Positions 17,063-25,743 of a stretch of DNA of 64,000 nucleotides are shown here, one piece after another. Both the position numbers and the translations under genes were made by a program. This DNA is from RGIG6165 sp045545175. GTDB taxonomy: Bacteria > Bacillota > Clostridia > Oscillospirales > Feifaniaceae. The notes beneath the pieces were generated by a model that saw only the letters and a program-made list of their open reading frames with translations, had not been told where the DNA came from and searched no databases. Location of the stretch: positions 124,001 to 188,000 of the forward strand of contig JAZQAK010000007.1 in NCBI GenBank assembly GCA_045545175.1. Direction: 5' to 3'. The stretch's first letter is position 1, and every line of letters starts with the position of its first letter.

Positions 17063-18388
17063 TTATAATAACTCAAGTAATTTATCCAGATCCTTCGTGT
17101 AAACGTAGTATACACTATCCGACGAATCGACCGACACGGCGGCTTTCGTTACGTTTATATAATTGTAGGAAACGCTCTTTTTTCTGCCGTCACGGTAGGT
17201 CATATCGACTTTAAGGATAGTATTGCCCGCTTTTTCATTTTCGGCAACCTCGCCTTTAACAGCAATTCCGATAAAGTTTGAATACACCGTCTTAAACTGT
17301 GAAGCGTCAAACGCCTCGCCGTTTAAAGTGACTGCAAAATCCTCGTCCGACATCTTGCCCTTTATCTCAAAGGTCTTGTCAATACCGCTTCCCTTAAATG
17401 AAATTTCCGAGAAATCGTCAAGCATTTCGATAAAGAGATACTGTTCGCAGAGTTCGGTTTTTGTAAGTGAAAGCGCCTTGAAATAGCGGTTAAAATCAAT
17501 TTCATACACGGCGCCCACACCGTCCAAAACCGCATGGCACTTACCGTCAGCGGTCGGCTCGGAGAGAGTAAACTTATAAGTTACACCGCCTGCCGTGAAA
17601 GCAAAGCTTCCGTACGGCTTGTCAAGTCCGCCTGACGCCTTTACCATTTTCTCAGCTCTGAGCCCCTCACCAAAGACGAGAACGTACTGCTCCATATAAT
17701 GCTGGCTGAGCGAAAGACCGCCGTCGGGATAGGTCATAACGTAGTCGCTGTACATAAGTGACGGCTCTGCCGAATCGTTTTTCTTTATAACCACCCTGCC
17801 AAGAGTGGGGCTTTCGAGTTCAACATCGGTTATTTCGGCAACCGTCGGCACGAGAGCAAGGTCTGCCATATTCTCGGCAGTGCAGTTTACGACGTTTGCC
17901 ATATACGTTTCGGTGACGTAAACGGTATTTTCCCCCTCAAACGTGAGGTAATAACCGCCGCCGACCGACTGATTTCCGAGTGAATACGCAGTATAACTGC
18001 CGTCACTCTCGTTTATTTTTACGGTTGCAAGCGGTTTGTCAAAACCGTAGTCCGCGAGATTTGTCACGTCGTCCATCCTCTTCATATAGGTGGGATTAAC
18101 GGCGCTTGCAAAAGCCTGAACGAGTGCGTTACCATCAAGGGGCAGGTCACAGTTTTCGGCTATGACCGTACTTAAATCCTCGGCGACGAGCACCATCGTT
18201 TTTGCATCCTTTGGCGTGATTTCGACGTTTACAATCTCACCCTGCGCAAAATAGAGCAGGTCCGTTGCGGTAACACCCTCGTCAATCTGTTGCACGGGGG
18301 CATCCGTCATTGACACGGCAATATACACCCCTGCAAGAAGTGCGAGAAGCACCGTCACAATAATAATATATCTGATATTCTTTCTCAT
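17063..18388 (-). CDS. DUF4340 domain protein, last gene of the gld-like cassette
   Basis: 441 residues with one N-terminal membrane helix (about 5-27) and a long extracytoplasmic part of beta-rich repeats. The sequences DYGFDKPLATVKI and YSLGNQSVGGGYYLT are typical of DUF4340, which is commonly encoded after Gld-type ABC genes. Its role is unknown; by context it is an extracytoplasmic partner of the GldA/F/G system. Start and gldG stop overlap as ATGA, so they are translationally coupled. A terminator follows directly. Confidence 0.82.
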   Translation of the reverse strand: MRKNIRYIIIVTVLLALLAGVYIAVSMTDAPVQQIDEGVTATDLLYFAQGEIVNVEITPKDAKTMVLVAEDLSTVIAENCDLPLDGNALVQAFASAVNPTYMKRMDDVTNLADYGFDKPLATVKINESDGSYTAYSLGNQSVGGGYYLTFEGENTVYVTETYMANVVNCTAENMADLALVPTVAEITDVELESPTLGRVVIKKNDSAEPSLMYSDYVMTYPDGGLSLSQHYMEQYVLVFGEGLRAEKMVKASGGLDKPYGSFAFTAGGVTYKFTLSEPTADGKCHAVLDGVGAVYEIDFNRYFKALSLTKTELCEQYLFIEMLDDFSEISFKGSGIDKTFEIKGKMSDEDFAVTLNGEAFDASQFKTVYSNFIGIAVKGEVAENEKAGNTILKVDMTYRDGRKKSVSYNYINVTKAAVSVDSSDSVYYVYTKDLDKLLELL

Positions 18389-19806
18389 CTGTGCTTTCTC
18401 CTGATAAATACTGCAAGACCGAGTGCAAGAAGTCCCACGGGGATAATATACACGAAGAGGTATGAGAAGATACGCATTTCGTTGTAACTCATACGCAGAT
18501 AGTTGTCAGCAAAGGATATCGTACCGATATGCGTAAGCTCAGGTGCATCCTCGCCCGTATTAAGACAGTTGAGTGTAAACTGAGCATTGTTTATGCCTGC
18601 ACCGCTGAGATAACTGTCTGAAAGTGCCATACTTGCAGTGCTGACTATAACCTTTGATTTACTTGAATTGCCCGTTGCCGTAGCATTCTTTTTCGCCTCT
18701 GCCACGATTACAAACGGCCCATTTGCCGATTTATCGTTAAGTAAAGAGGTTTCAGCCGAATAGAGCACGGGGCTGACCTTATAATCGTGCGTTTCCTTTA
18801 ATTCAAGGGGCGTTGCCCAGGGCATAATAAGATGCACCTCATCGGACAGATTTTCGGTATACTGCGTACTGCCGTAATCCGTTATGATTGCCGATGCTTC
18901 ACCCACGTACTGTGACTGGTCTACCACGACGTTGGTAATACCGCTTGTCACACCTATACCTATATCTGCAAGGAAGGACGAGAGATTTGAAAGATTTTCA
19001 ACACCTGCATAGAGATATATCGCAAGCGTGGTATCGCCTCGGTCAAGCCAGAGCTGAAGCTTCTTTATTTCATCCTGTGAGAAATCCGCAGCGGGAGTAT
19101 TTACCGTGATATACGTCACGTCTTCGGGAATGTCGCCTGTCATCAAATCAAGCGTCTGACTTTCATAGCCTGCAATCTCAAGAAGATTGATATACTCCCC
19201 ACCCACGTTTTCATTGTGGTTGACCGTGTAGGCATGCTTTTTGGTGCCAACGTCCCTTACCACGTATGAAATGGCATTTGTAAGCATCTGCTCAACGGAC
19301 AGACCTGTGATATACATATCGCCATTGTCGTTTGCATCCACCTTAAACAGATCGTAAAACGTAACTACTTTACTTCTGTCACCGCATTCAACGACAATGT
19401 CGGACTGGCTTGTAAGGCCGTATTTTTCACGCAAAGTGGGGTCAGCATCAAAGTCAAGCTGCTCTATTTCAACCTTGTCGGAATAGAGTGCATATTTCTG
19501 CATATATTCGGACAGCGAAAATCCGTTAACGGGCATCATACCGAAACGAATCGGAAAATCGGTTGAAAACCACTGATCAAGCGTTTCGGGTGAAGCAAAA
19601 GTATAAATTTTCACTTCTTTTTCGAGAGAGTCAAGAATCTGATACGTGGTATCGCTCACCGATGAACGTTTGTCCATCGTCATATCGAACAGAAGATTCG
19701 CCCTCTCCCCGATAAGACCCACGATAAGATTTACTGCGATAAGCACCGCAAGGAAAACGACGATAAAGACCGTAGAAGCGGCACCGTATTTAAAATTTCT
19801 TTTCAT
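18385..19806 (-). CDS. gldG: GldG-family ABC-associated extracytoplasmic protein
   Basis: 473 residues: an N-terminal membrane helix (about 12-35), a large extracytoplasmic domain, and a C-terminal membrane helix (about 445-465) followed by RRKHR. The start RSSVSDTTYQILDSLEKEVKIYTF matches the GldG/IFT-type beginning, where KR-S-LS-T is followed by a helix and a V-x-I strand. In Bacteroidetes, GldA/F/G form an ABC complex first linked to gliding; in Firmicutes the same cassette is common and its cargo is unknown. It follows the permease by 14 bases. Family call is by pattern and context. Confidence 0.82.
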   Translation of the reverse strand: MKRNFKYGAASTVFIVVFLAVLIAVNLIVGLIGERANLLFDMTMDKRSSVSDTTYQILDSLEKEVKIYTFASPETLDQWFSTDFPIRFGMMPVNGFSLSEYMQKYALYSDKVEIEQLDFDADPTLREKYGLTSQSDIVVECGDRSKVVTFYDLFKVDANDNGDMYITGLSVEQMLTNAISYVVRDVGTKKHAYTVNHNENVGGEYINLLEIAGYESQTLDLMTGDIPEDVTYITVNTPAADFSQDEIKKLQLWLDRGDTTLAIYLYAGVENLSNLSSFLADIGIGVTSGITNVVVDQSQYVGEASAIITDYGSTQYTENLSDEVHLIMPWATPLELKETHDYKVSPVLYSAETSLLNDKSANGPFVIVAEAKKNATATGNSSKSKVIVSTASMALSDSYLSGAGINNAQFTLNCLNTGEDAPELTHIGTISFADNYLRMSYNEMRIFSYLFVYIIPVGLLALGLAVFIRRKHR

Positions 19807-19820
19807 TTATGATGCCCTCC

Positions 19821-20561
19821 TTACGAATAGCGTCTCTTTTCGATGACTCTTGCAGTCAGGAAAACGAACGCCGAAATAAGACTTACGAAAAATACAACTG
19901 CAGGCAGATCAAAAAGGCCCACCGTGAAGTTGTAGTACCTGTCATATACAGAAAGCGCAGACACGGCTTTTGCCACGAAAGCACTTGATATTTTCGATGC
20001 AAACGTGGGCATAAGCATTGCAAGAAGCATTACGACAAAAGTGCCGAGTGCCGAGATAAGCTGACTTTCCGTGAGTGATGAAATAAAAAGTCCGATAGCA
20101 ATAAACACCATACCGACCAAAAGCACGGCAACGAAATTGCCTGCCGCAACGCCGAAGTCAAAACTCGGGCTGTTGGTTGCGGAAATCACCCAGAAAATAA
20201 GTGTCACGCCAAGTGACATACCGTACATAGCGGCTGCGGAAAAATATTTTCCGAGCACTATGTCAAGTACGCCGACAGGGCTTGTTATAAGAAGCTGATC
20301 CGTACCGAGTTTCTTCTCCTCACTTAAAAGTTTCATCGTGAGAAGCGGAACTGCGATAATAAGCACCGACAGAAGTGTCGAGTAGAGCATCGTTAAGTCA
20401 TTTGACTGAACGTACTGTGCCGTTGCACCTGAAAAGGGATTAAATCCCGCATTGTTGATAACGAAAACAACCGAGGAAATAACGGTAAACACCGCAAGAA
20501 TGATGTAGCCGAGAGGCGAGGTAAAATACGCCTTCATCTCTCTTTTGAAAATTGCACTCAT
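19821..20561 (-). CDS. gldF: ABC-2 type permease (GldF-like)
   Basis: 246 residues with six predicted membrane helices. The N-terminus IFKREMKAYFTSPLGYIILAVF is typical of the ABC-2/GldF permeases, with a re-entrant segment LLSEEKKLGTDQLLITSPV after helix 2. The start overlaps the ATPase stop by four bases (ATGA). It forms the membrane part of an exporter-like complex with the gene at 20558 and probably the GldG and DUF4340 proteins. Confidence 0.88.
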   Translation of the reverse strand: MSAIFKREMKAYFTSPLGYIILAVFTVISSVVFVINNAGFNPFSGATAQYVQSNDLTMLYSTLLSVLIIAVPLLTMKLLSEEKKLGTDQLLITSPVGVLDIVLGKYFSAAAMYGMSLGVTLIFWVISATNSPSFDFGVAAGNFVAVLLVGMVFIAIGLFISSLTESQLISALGTFVVMLLAMLMPTFASKISSAFVAKAVSALSVYDRYYNFTVGLFDLPAVVFFVSLISAFVFLTARVIEKRRYS

Positions 20562-21508
20562 TTCTCTTCCCTCCTGTCCGTAAGCTGAATAAAGATGTCC
20601 TCAAGACTCATATCGGGTGCCTTGCTTTCGAGCAGGTACCAGTTATTATCGGCGCAGAGCTTGAAAAGAGGCTTCTTTATATCAACGGTACCGTCGGTTT
20701 CGATGATATATTCTGCTTCATCGTCACCCGTCTGCGAGGAAAGTGAGATTTTTCTCACACCCTCAAGACCTTCAACCGCCTTCATAACGTCGACTGAAGG
20801 ACCTGCAATTCTTGCAATCACGTCCTTTGAAGAAACGGCGTTTGCCGTCAGTTCTTCGGTCGGAGCGTCGGCAACCTTTTTGCCCTTTGCAATAACGATA
20901 ATACGGTCACACACCGCCTGCACCTCGGAGAGAATATGCGAGGAGAGAATTATCGTGTGCGACTTGCCGAGTTTTTCAATAAGATTTCTGATTTCGATAA
21001 TCTGTTTCGGGTCAAGACCAACCGTCGGCTCGTCCAAAATAAGCACGTCGGGACTGCCGAGCAGTGCCTGTGCAAGACCAACCCTCTGCTTGTAGCCTTT
21101 GGATAAGTTTCTTATCGGTCTTTCAATAACGTCGGTTATTTTAACGACGTCAGCAACCTCTAAAACGTGCTTTTTCTTATCAAAGCCCTTTTTGCCAATT
21201 TTCTTTAAATCGAACACGAAATAAAGATAATCCTTAACCGTCATATCAAGGTAAAGAGGCGGAAGTTCAGGCAGATAGCCTATCTTGCCCTTTACCACGT
21301 CAGGCTCCTCCAAAATATCGTGTCCGCCGACCTTTGCCGTACCTGCGGTCGCTGAAATATACCCCGTAATCATATTCATCGTCGTGGTCTTACCTGCGCC
21401 GTTTGGCCCCAGCAGACCGACGATTTCACCCTTATTTACCGTAAACGAAATACCGTCCACGGCATATTTCTTACCATATTTCTTGGTAAGACCGGATACT
21501 TCAATCAT
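20558..21508 (-). CDS. gldA: ABC transporter ATP-binding protein (GldA-like)
   Basis: 316-residue ATPase. Walker A is GPNGAGKTT (about residues 34-42), the signature is the variant LSKGYKQR, and Walker B is VLILDEPTVGLDP, followed by the H-loop SSHIL. A C-terminal extension of about 90 residues after the ATPase core is usual for this drug/GldA-type group. It starts four bases after aspS, so translation is probably continuous from the tRNA-synthetase genes into the gld cassette. Substrate unknown. Confidence 0.92.
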   Translation of the reverse strand: MIEVSGLTKKYGKKYAVDGISFTVNKGEIVGLLGPNGAGKTTTMNMITGYISATAGTAKVGGHDILEEPDVVKGKIGYLPELPPLYLDMTVKDYLYFVFDLKKIGKKGFDKKKHVLEVADVVKITDVIERPIRNLSKGYKQRVGLAQALLGSPDVLILDEPTVGLDPKQIIEIRNLIEKLGKSHTIILSSHILSEVQAVCDRIIVIAKGKKVADAPTEELTANAVSSKDVIARIAGPSVDVMKAVEGLEGVRKISLSSQTGDDEAEYIIETDGTVDIKKPLFKLCADNNWYLLESKAPDMSLEDIFIQLTDRREEK

Positions 21509-21512
21509 TTGT

Positions 21513-23279
21513 TTACTCCTTTATTTCTATTCCAAGCACGTCGAGTGATGCCTTGTCAACCACGTCAGGAGCGTTACTCATAAGTTCGCTCGCATTCTGC
21601 ACCTTGGGGAATGCGATAACGTCACGCAGGCTGTCAGCACCGCACATAATCATCGCAAGTCTGTCAAGACCGATGCCTGCACCGCCGTGGGGTGCCGCAC
21701 CGTATTTGTAAGCGTCAACGAGGAAGCCGAACTTCGCAGAAATTTCCTCGTCGGTGAGTTTGAGTGCCCTAAACATTCTGTTCTGAAGTTCGGGGTCGGT
21801 AATTCTTATCGAACCGCTTGAAAGCTCAATGCCGTTAAGTACGAGGTCGTACGCCTTTGCATAAACCTTTTCGGGCTCGGTGTCAAGATACTGAATACAA
21901 TCGTCATTAGGCATTGTGAAGGGGTGGTGCATTGCAACCCATTCACCTGCATCCTCATCCCACTCGAAGAAGGGGAAATCTGTTATCCACAGGAAGTTGT
22001 AGCCGTCGGGAATTATATCAAGCTGTTTTGCCACGTTAAGACGCAGTGCGCCCAAAACGGGTAACGTAACCTTATTTTTGTCGGCAATGATGAGGGCAAC
22101 GTCACCCTTCTTCATACCGAGTTTTTCAATAATTGCAGAAATTTCATCTTCGGTCATAAATTTTGCAAACGAGCAGTTGGGTGCATCCTCCACCCATCTG
22201 ATGTATGCAAGACCCTTTGCACCGATGCCCTTTGCCGTCTCGGTGAGTTTGTCAATGACCTTTCTCGTAAGTTTGTCGGCGGCATTTTCAGCCACGATAC
22301 CTCTTACGCTTCCGCCTGCTTCAATCGCACCCGTGAATACGCCAAAACCGCAGTTTTTAACAATTTCGGACAAATCGGTAATTTCCATACCGAAGCGTGT
22401 GTCGGGCTTGTCCGAGCCGTAGCGGTCCATAGCCTCGTTGTAGGTAAGTCTGGGCAGAGGCAGAGCAATATCCGTATCAAGCACCTCTTTAAAGAGCCTC
22501 TTTACAAAGCCCTCGTTCATTTCGAGCACGTCCTCAACGTCAACGAAACTCATTTCAAGGTCAATCTGTGTAAATTCGGGCTGTCTGTCTGCACGAAGGT
22601 CCTCATCCCTGAAGCAACGTGCAAGCTGGAAATAGCGGTCAAAGCCCGCAATCATAAGTAACTGCTTGTAAATCTGGGGTGACTGTGGCAGAGCGTAGAA
22701 CTTGCCGTTGTGCACTCTTGACGGAACGAGATAGTCCCTCGCACCCTCGGGTGTAGACTTCATAAGCATTGGCGTTTCAATGTCGATAAAGCCGTTTTCC
22801 GTATAATATTCTCTTGCCACCTGCGCAATTTTGTGACGCATCATAATGTTGTCGGCAAGAGGCTTTCTTCTCAAATCGAGATAGCGGTATTTAAGACGAA
22901 GTTCCTCGTTTACGTTGGTTTCCGCCGTCACTTCAAAAGGCGGAGTCTGTGCCTTTGAAAGAATACGAAGGTCGGCAACGTCAATTTCAATATCACCCGT
23001 CTTTAAGTCGGGATTTTTGCTTGAACGCTCGATTACGACGCCCTTTGCCATGATAACGTCCTCACTTCTGCAGGTGGACGCCTTTTCAAAAATTTCCTTA
23101 TCCGTCTTATCGTTAAAGGAAAGCTGAACGATACCGCTTCTGTCCCTCAAATCGATAAATATAAGGTTGCCGAGGTCACGAATCTTCTGCACGTAACCGC
23201 CGACTGTCACCTCTTTACCTATACCTTCAACTTCGGCGCAGTAGCAGGTGCGCTTTAAACCCTTCATTGAATCAGCCAT
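21513..23279 (-). CDS. aspS: Aspartyl-tRNA synthetase
   Basis: Class II synthetase, about 588 residues, the normal bacterial length. It has an OB-fold anticodon domain (about 1-110), motif 2 in FRDEDLRADRQPEFTQ, the bacterial GAD insertion (about 290-400) and motif 3 in GIGLDRLAM. The frame is open upstream to 23300, but AAGGAG eight bases before the ATG at 23279 decides the start. That ATG overlaps the end of hisS by 8 bases. hisS-aspS pairing is common in Firmicutes. I see no T-box leader between them or upstream of hisS. Confidence 0.97.
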   Translation of the reverse strand: MADSMKGLKRTCYCAEVEGIGKEVTVGGYVQKIRDLGNLIFIDLRDRSGIVQLSFNDKTDKEIFEKASTCRSEDVIMAKGVVIERSSKNPDLKTGDIEIDVADLRILSKAQTPPFEVTAETNVNEELRLKYRYLDLRRKPLADNIMMRHKIAQVAREYYTENGFIDIETPMLMKSTPEGARDYLVPSRVHNGKFYALPQSPQIYKQLLMIAGFDRYFQLARCFRDEDLRADRQPEFTQIDLEMSFVDVEDVLEMNEGFVKRLFKEVLDTDIALPLPRLTYNEAMDRYGSDKPDTRFGMEITDLSEIVKNCGFGVFTGAIEAGGSVRGIVAENAADKLTRKVIDKLTETAKGIGAKGLAYIRWVEDAPNCSFAKFMTEDEISAIIEKLGMKKGDVALIIADKNKVTLPVLGALRLNVAKQLDIIPDGYNFLWITDFPFFEWDEDAGEWVAMHHPFTMPNDDCIQYLDTEPEKVYAKAYDLVLNGIELSSGSIRITDPELQNRMFRALKLTDEEISAKFGFLVDAYKYGAAPHGGAGIGLDRLAMIMCGADSLRDVIAFPKVQNASELMSNAPDVVDKASLDVLGIEIKE

Positions 23280-24540
23280 TGTATATCTCCTTAAATTCAT
23301 TTACGAAATTCGAAAGTGAAATTTCCTTTTCGGTCTTATCACTCATATTTTTTATTTTTGCTCTGTTATCGGCACACTCCTGCTCACCTAAAATGACGGA
23401 GTATTTTGCCCCGACCTTGTCGGCATACTTCATCTGTGCCTTGACGCTTCTTTCCATAACGTCACACTGTGCGAAAATGCCGTTTGCACGAAGTGCGTCG
23501 CATATTACCGCCGCCTTCGCCTTAGCGTCATCCCCGATACTGCCGATATAAACGGCAGGTGCATTGTCTATACCGAAATCGTAGTCGGAAAGCACCATAA
23601 GCAGTCTGCCTATACCCATACCGAATCCCAGTGCCGGCATATCCACACCGCCGAGTTGTGTGCACAGCCCGTCATATCTTCCGCCGCCGCAGACGGTGCC
23701 CTGAGCACCGATACCGTTTGAAACGAATTCAAACACGGTCTTTGTATAGTAGTCAAGTCCCCTCACGATAGTCGGGTCAACCTCAAAGGAAATGCCCATT
23801 TCGGTGAGAAGTTTTTTAACCTTTTCAAAATGCTCCTTACACTCGTCACAAAGATAGTCGAGCATAATGGGTGCACCCTTTGCAATTTCCGAGCAGACGG
23901 GGCTCTTACAGTCGATTATCCTCATGGGGTTTTTGTCAAGCCTCGTAAGACAGGTCTCGCAGAGCTTGTCCTTATGAGCCGAAAAATACTCGTAAAGTGC
24001 CTTCTGGTAATGCTGTCTGCATTCGGGACATCCTATCGAATTTATGTTGAGCGTAATAGCATCAAGCAGGCCGAGTTTTTCAAATATTCTGTAGGGAATG
24101 CTTATAACCTCTGCATCTGCATAGGGCTCCTTCGAGCCGAACATCTCAACACCGAACTGTTCAAACTCTCTCCATCTGCCTGCCTGCGGTTTTTCGTAGC
24201 GGTAGCAATTTGCAAAATAGTACATACGAACGGGCAGCGTACCTGCGTACAGACCGCTCTCCAAAAATGCCCTTACCGCACCTGCCGTACCCTCGGGACG
24301 AAGCGTAATGCTTCTTCCGCCCTTGTCCTCAAAGGTATACATTTCTTTGGTTACCACGTCGGTGGTGTCCCCCACACCTCTCTCAAAAAGTTCGGTGTGT
24401 TCAAATACGGGCGTTCTAACCTCGCCGTAGCCGAAAGGACGCACCGTATCACGAAGCAGGGCTTCAAGCCATACCGTCTTGTCACTTTCGTCGCCGATTA
24501 TATCTTTAGTGCCCTTTGGCACTTTCGTTATCAGATTCAT
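23272..24540 (-). CDS. hisS: Histidyl-tRNA synthetase
   Basis: Class II synthetase of 422 residues starting KVPKGTKDI. It has motif 2 (YRYEKPQAGRWREFEQFG), the histidine A motif GLDYYTKTVFEF, and motif 3 (GFGMGIGRLL). A cysteine cluster (CPECRQHY, CETC, CDEC) inserted in the middle domain is typical of clostridial HisRS and probably binds zinc. It follows the MGS-like gene by 18 bases and overlaps aspS by 8, as part of the long operon. Confidence 0.97.
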   Translation of the reverse strand: MNLITKVPKGTKDIIGDESDKTVWLEALLRDTVRPFGYGEVRTPVFEHTELFERGVGDTTDVVTKEMYTFEDKGGRSITLRPEGTAGAVRAFLESGLYAGTLPVRMYYFANCYRYEKPQAGRWREFEQFGVEMFGSKEPYADAEVISIPYRIFEKLGLLDAITLNINSIGCPECRQHYQKALYEYFSAHKDKLCETCLTRLDKNPMRIIDCKSPVCSEIAKGAPIMLDYLCDECKEHFEKVKKLLTEMGISFEVDPTIVRGLDYYTKTVFEFVSNGIGAQGTVCGGGRYDGLCTQLGGVDMPALGFGMGIGRLLMVLSDYDFGIDNAPAVYIGSIGDDAKAKAAVICDALRANGIFAQCDVMERSVKAQMKYADKVGAKYSVILGEQECADNRAKIKNMSDKTEKEISLSNFVNEFKEIYNG

Positions 24541-24559
24541 TTATTTTTTCCTTCTCTTT

Positions 24560-24961
24560 TTATTTCTTCGGATTAACAATGTCACGCCAGTCAAGGTCGC
24601 CCCTTGCCAGACCCTGTATAAGTACTTCAGCCGTTGCAAGATTGGTTGCAACGGGGATTATGTTCTTGTCGCAGAGTTTAAGTATTAAATCTCCGCTTTT
24701 TATTTCACCCGTTTCCATAATGTCACGGAAGAAAAGAACAAGGTCGATTTCATTATAAGCCACTCTCGTGCCAATCTGTTCGAGGGCACCCTCGTTGTCA
24801 GCGATAATGGCATCTATGTCAAGTCCCGTTTCAGCCTGAATGGCAAACGCCGTCTCGGACGCGGCACACAGAGTGTGCTGTGAGAGAATACCGCAGTATG
24901 CCGTACAAAACTGCACGAGAAGTTCTCTTCTGCTTGAGTGTGCAATAAGTGCAATATTCAT
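24560..24961 (-). CDS. Methylglyoxal synthase-fold protein lacking catalytic residues
   Basis: 133 residues, collinear with MgsA over its full length (IALIAH..., IDLVLFFRD, IPVATNLATAEVLI). The active-site positions are changed: the Asp after the first His is Ser9, the phosphate-binding GTTG is SETA (35-38), the catalytic Asp of GPxGGDQQ is Leu60, and the His following the RDP segment is Ile87. Only His8 and Asp80 remain. Methylglyoxal production from DHAP is therefore unlikely; binding of a phosphate-containing ligand or a structural role is possible (inference). It sits between minD and hisS in the mre operon, where clostridia often keep an mgsA gene. Confidence 0.85.
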   Translation of the reverse strand: MNIALIAHSSRRELLVQFCTAYCGILSQHTLCAASETAFAIQAETGLDIDAIIADNEGALEQIGTRVAYNEIDLVLFFRDIMETGEIKSGDLILKLCDKNIIPVATNLATAEVLIQGLARGDLDWRDIVNPKK

Positions 24962-24976
24962 AGTTTTACTCCCTTT

Positions 24977-25732
24977 CTATTTCCAGAATTTCTTAAGCGG
25001 TCTGTTTTCACCCTCGATTCTTGCGGCAATATCGTCAATCTGCGTTTTGATTTCGCAGCGGCGGCTCATTGGCGACAAACCGCCGTTCTGCCACCTTATA
25101 AGCCTGCTTTCACAGGGCAGAAGTCCGATAAGTTTAACGCAGACGCTGTCGATTATTTCATCGACGTCGGGTGCATTTTTGCTTGCAATCAGCCTTTCGT
25201 CAAGGCTGTTGACTATCATATAAGTCTGTATACCGTCCTTTGCTATCTCGCAGGCAATTTTCTCACCGTCACGGATAGCGGGCTTATACAGCGTAGTCAC
25301 GATTATTACGGTATCGGCATTTTTGGTATAGAGTTCAAACGATTTTCCCATACCTGCGGCAGTGTCCACGACGATATAGTCGTAATACGGCCTTAAATGG
25401 TCAAGCAGTCTGCCGATAACGGATGAGTCCACCCGCTTTTCCGCTTCACCCTCAACCGTACCTGCCATAAAAAACAGATTGTCGGCAAATGCACTTTTGT
25501 ATATGGCGTCGTTTAAAACGCAGTTTCCCGTCGCCACGTCGCCAAGGTCGTATGCAAACGAGCCGTCAAGCCCGATAAGCAGATCAAGATTTCTAAAATC
25601 AAGGTCGCCGTCAATGGCAAGCACCGTATTTCCCCTCTCGGCAAGTGCCTGAGCGAGTGCGGCGGTAACCGTCGTTTTGCCGACGCCCCCCTTACCCGAG
25701 GCTATCGCTATAACTTTTGCATTTTTATCCAT
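24977..25732 (-). CDS. minD: MinD-like septum-site ATPase
   Basis: 251-residue ParA/MinD-family ATPase with the deviant Walker A GKGGVGKTT (about residues 14-22), switch I DLDFRNLDLLIGLD, and Walker B VVDTAAGMG. MinD recruits MinC to block division away from mid-cell and cycles on the membrane through a C-terminal amphipathic helix. Here the tail (ENRPLKKFWK) is short, so membrane binding may be weak. No minC or minE is present in the window, unlike the usual clostridial minCDE layout. It lies 11 bases after mrdA and 15 before the MGS-like gene. Confidence 0.88.
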   Translation of the reverse strand: MDKNAKVIAIASGKGGVGKTTVTAALAQALAERGNTVLAIDGDLDFRNLDLLIGLDGSFAYDLGDVATGNCVLNDAIYKSAFADNLFFMAGTVEGEAEKRVDSSVIGRLLDHLRPYYDYIVVDTAAGMGKSFELYTKNADTVIIVTTLYKPAIRDGEKIACEIAKDGIQTYMIVNSLDERLIASKNAPDVDEIIDSVCVKLIGLLPCESRLIRWQNGGLSPMSRRCEIKTQIDDIAARIEGENRPLKKFWK

Positions 25733-25743
25733 AACCGTTATCC

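Noticed and set aside
23280..23300. aspS start at 23300
   Set aside because: The AAGGAG ribosome site of the ATG at 23279 lies inside this extension, and AspRS proteins begin at the shorter form.
24541..24559. T-box leader for hisS-aspS
   Set aside because: Only 18 bases separate hisS from the upstream gene, with no specifier stem or T-box sequence.
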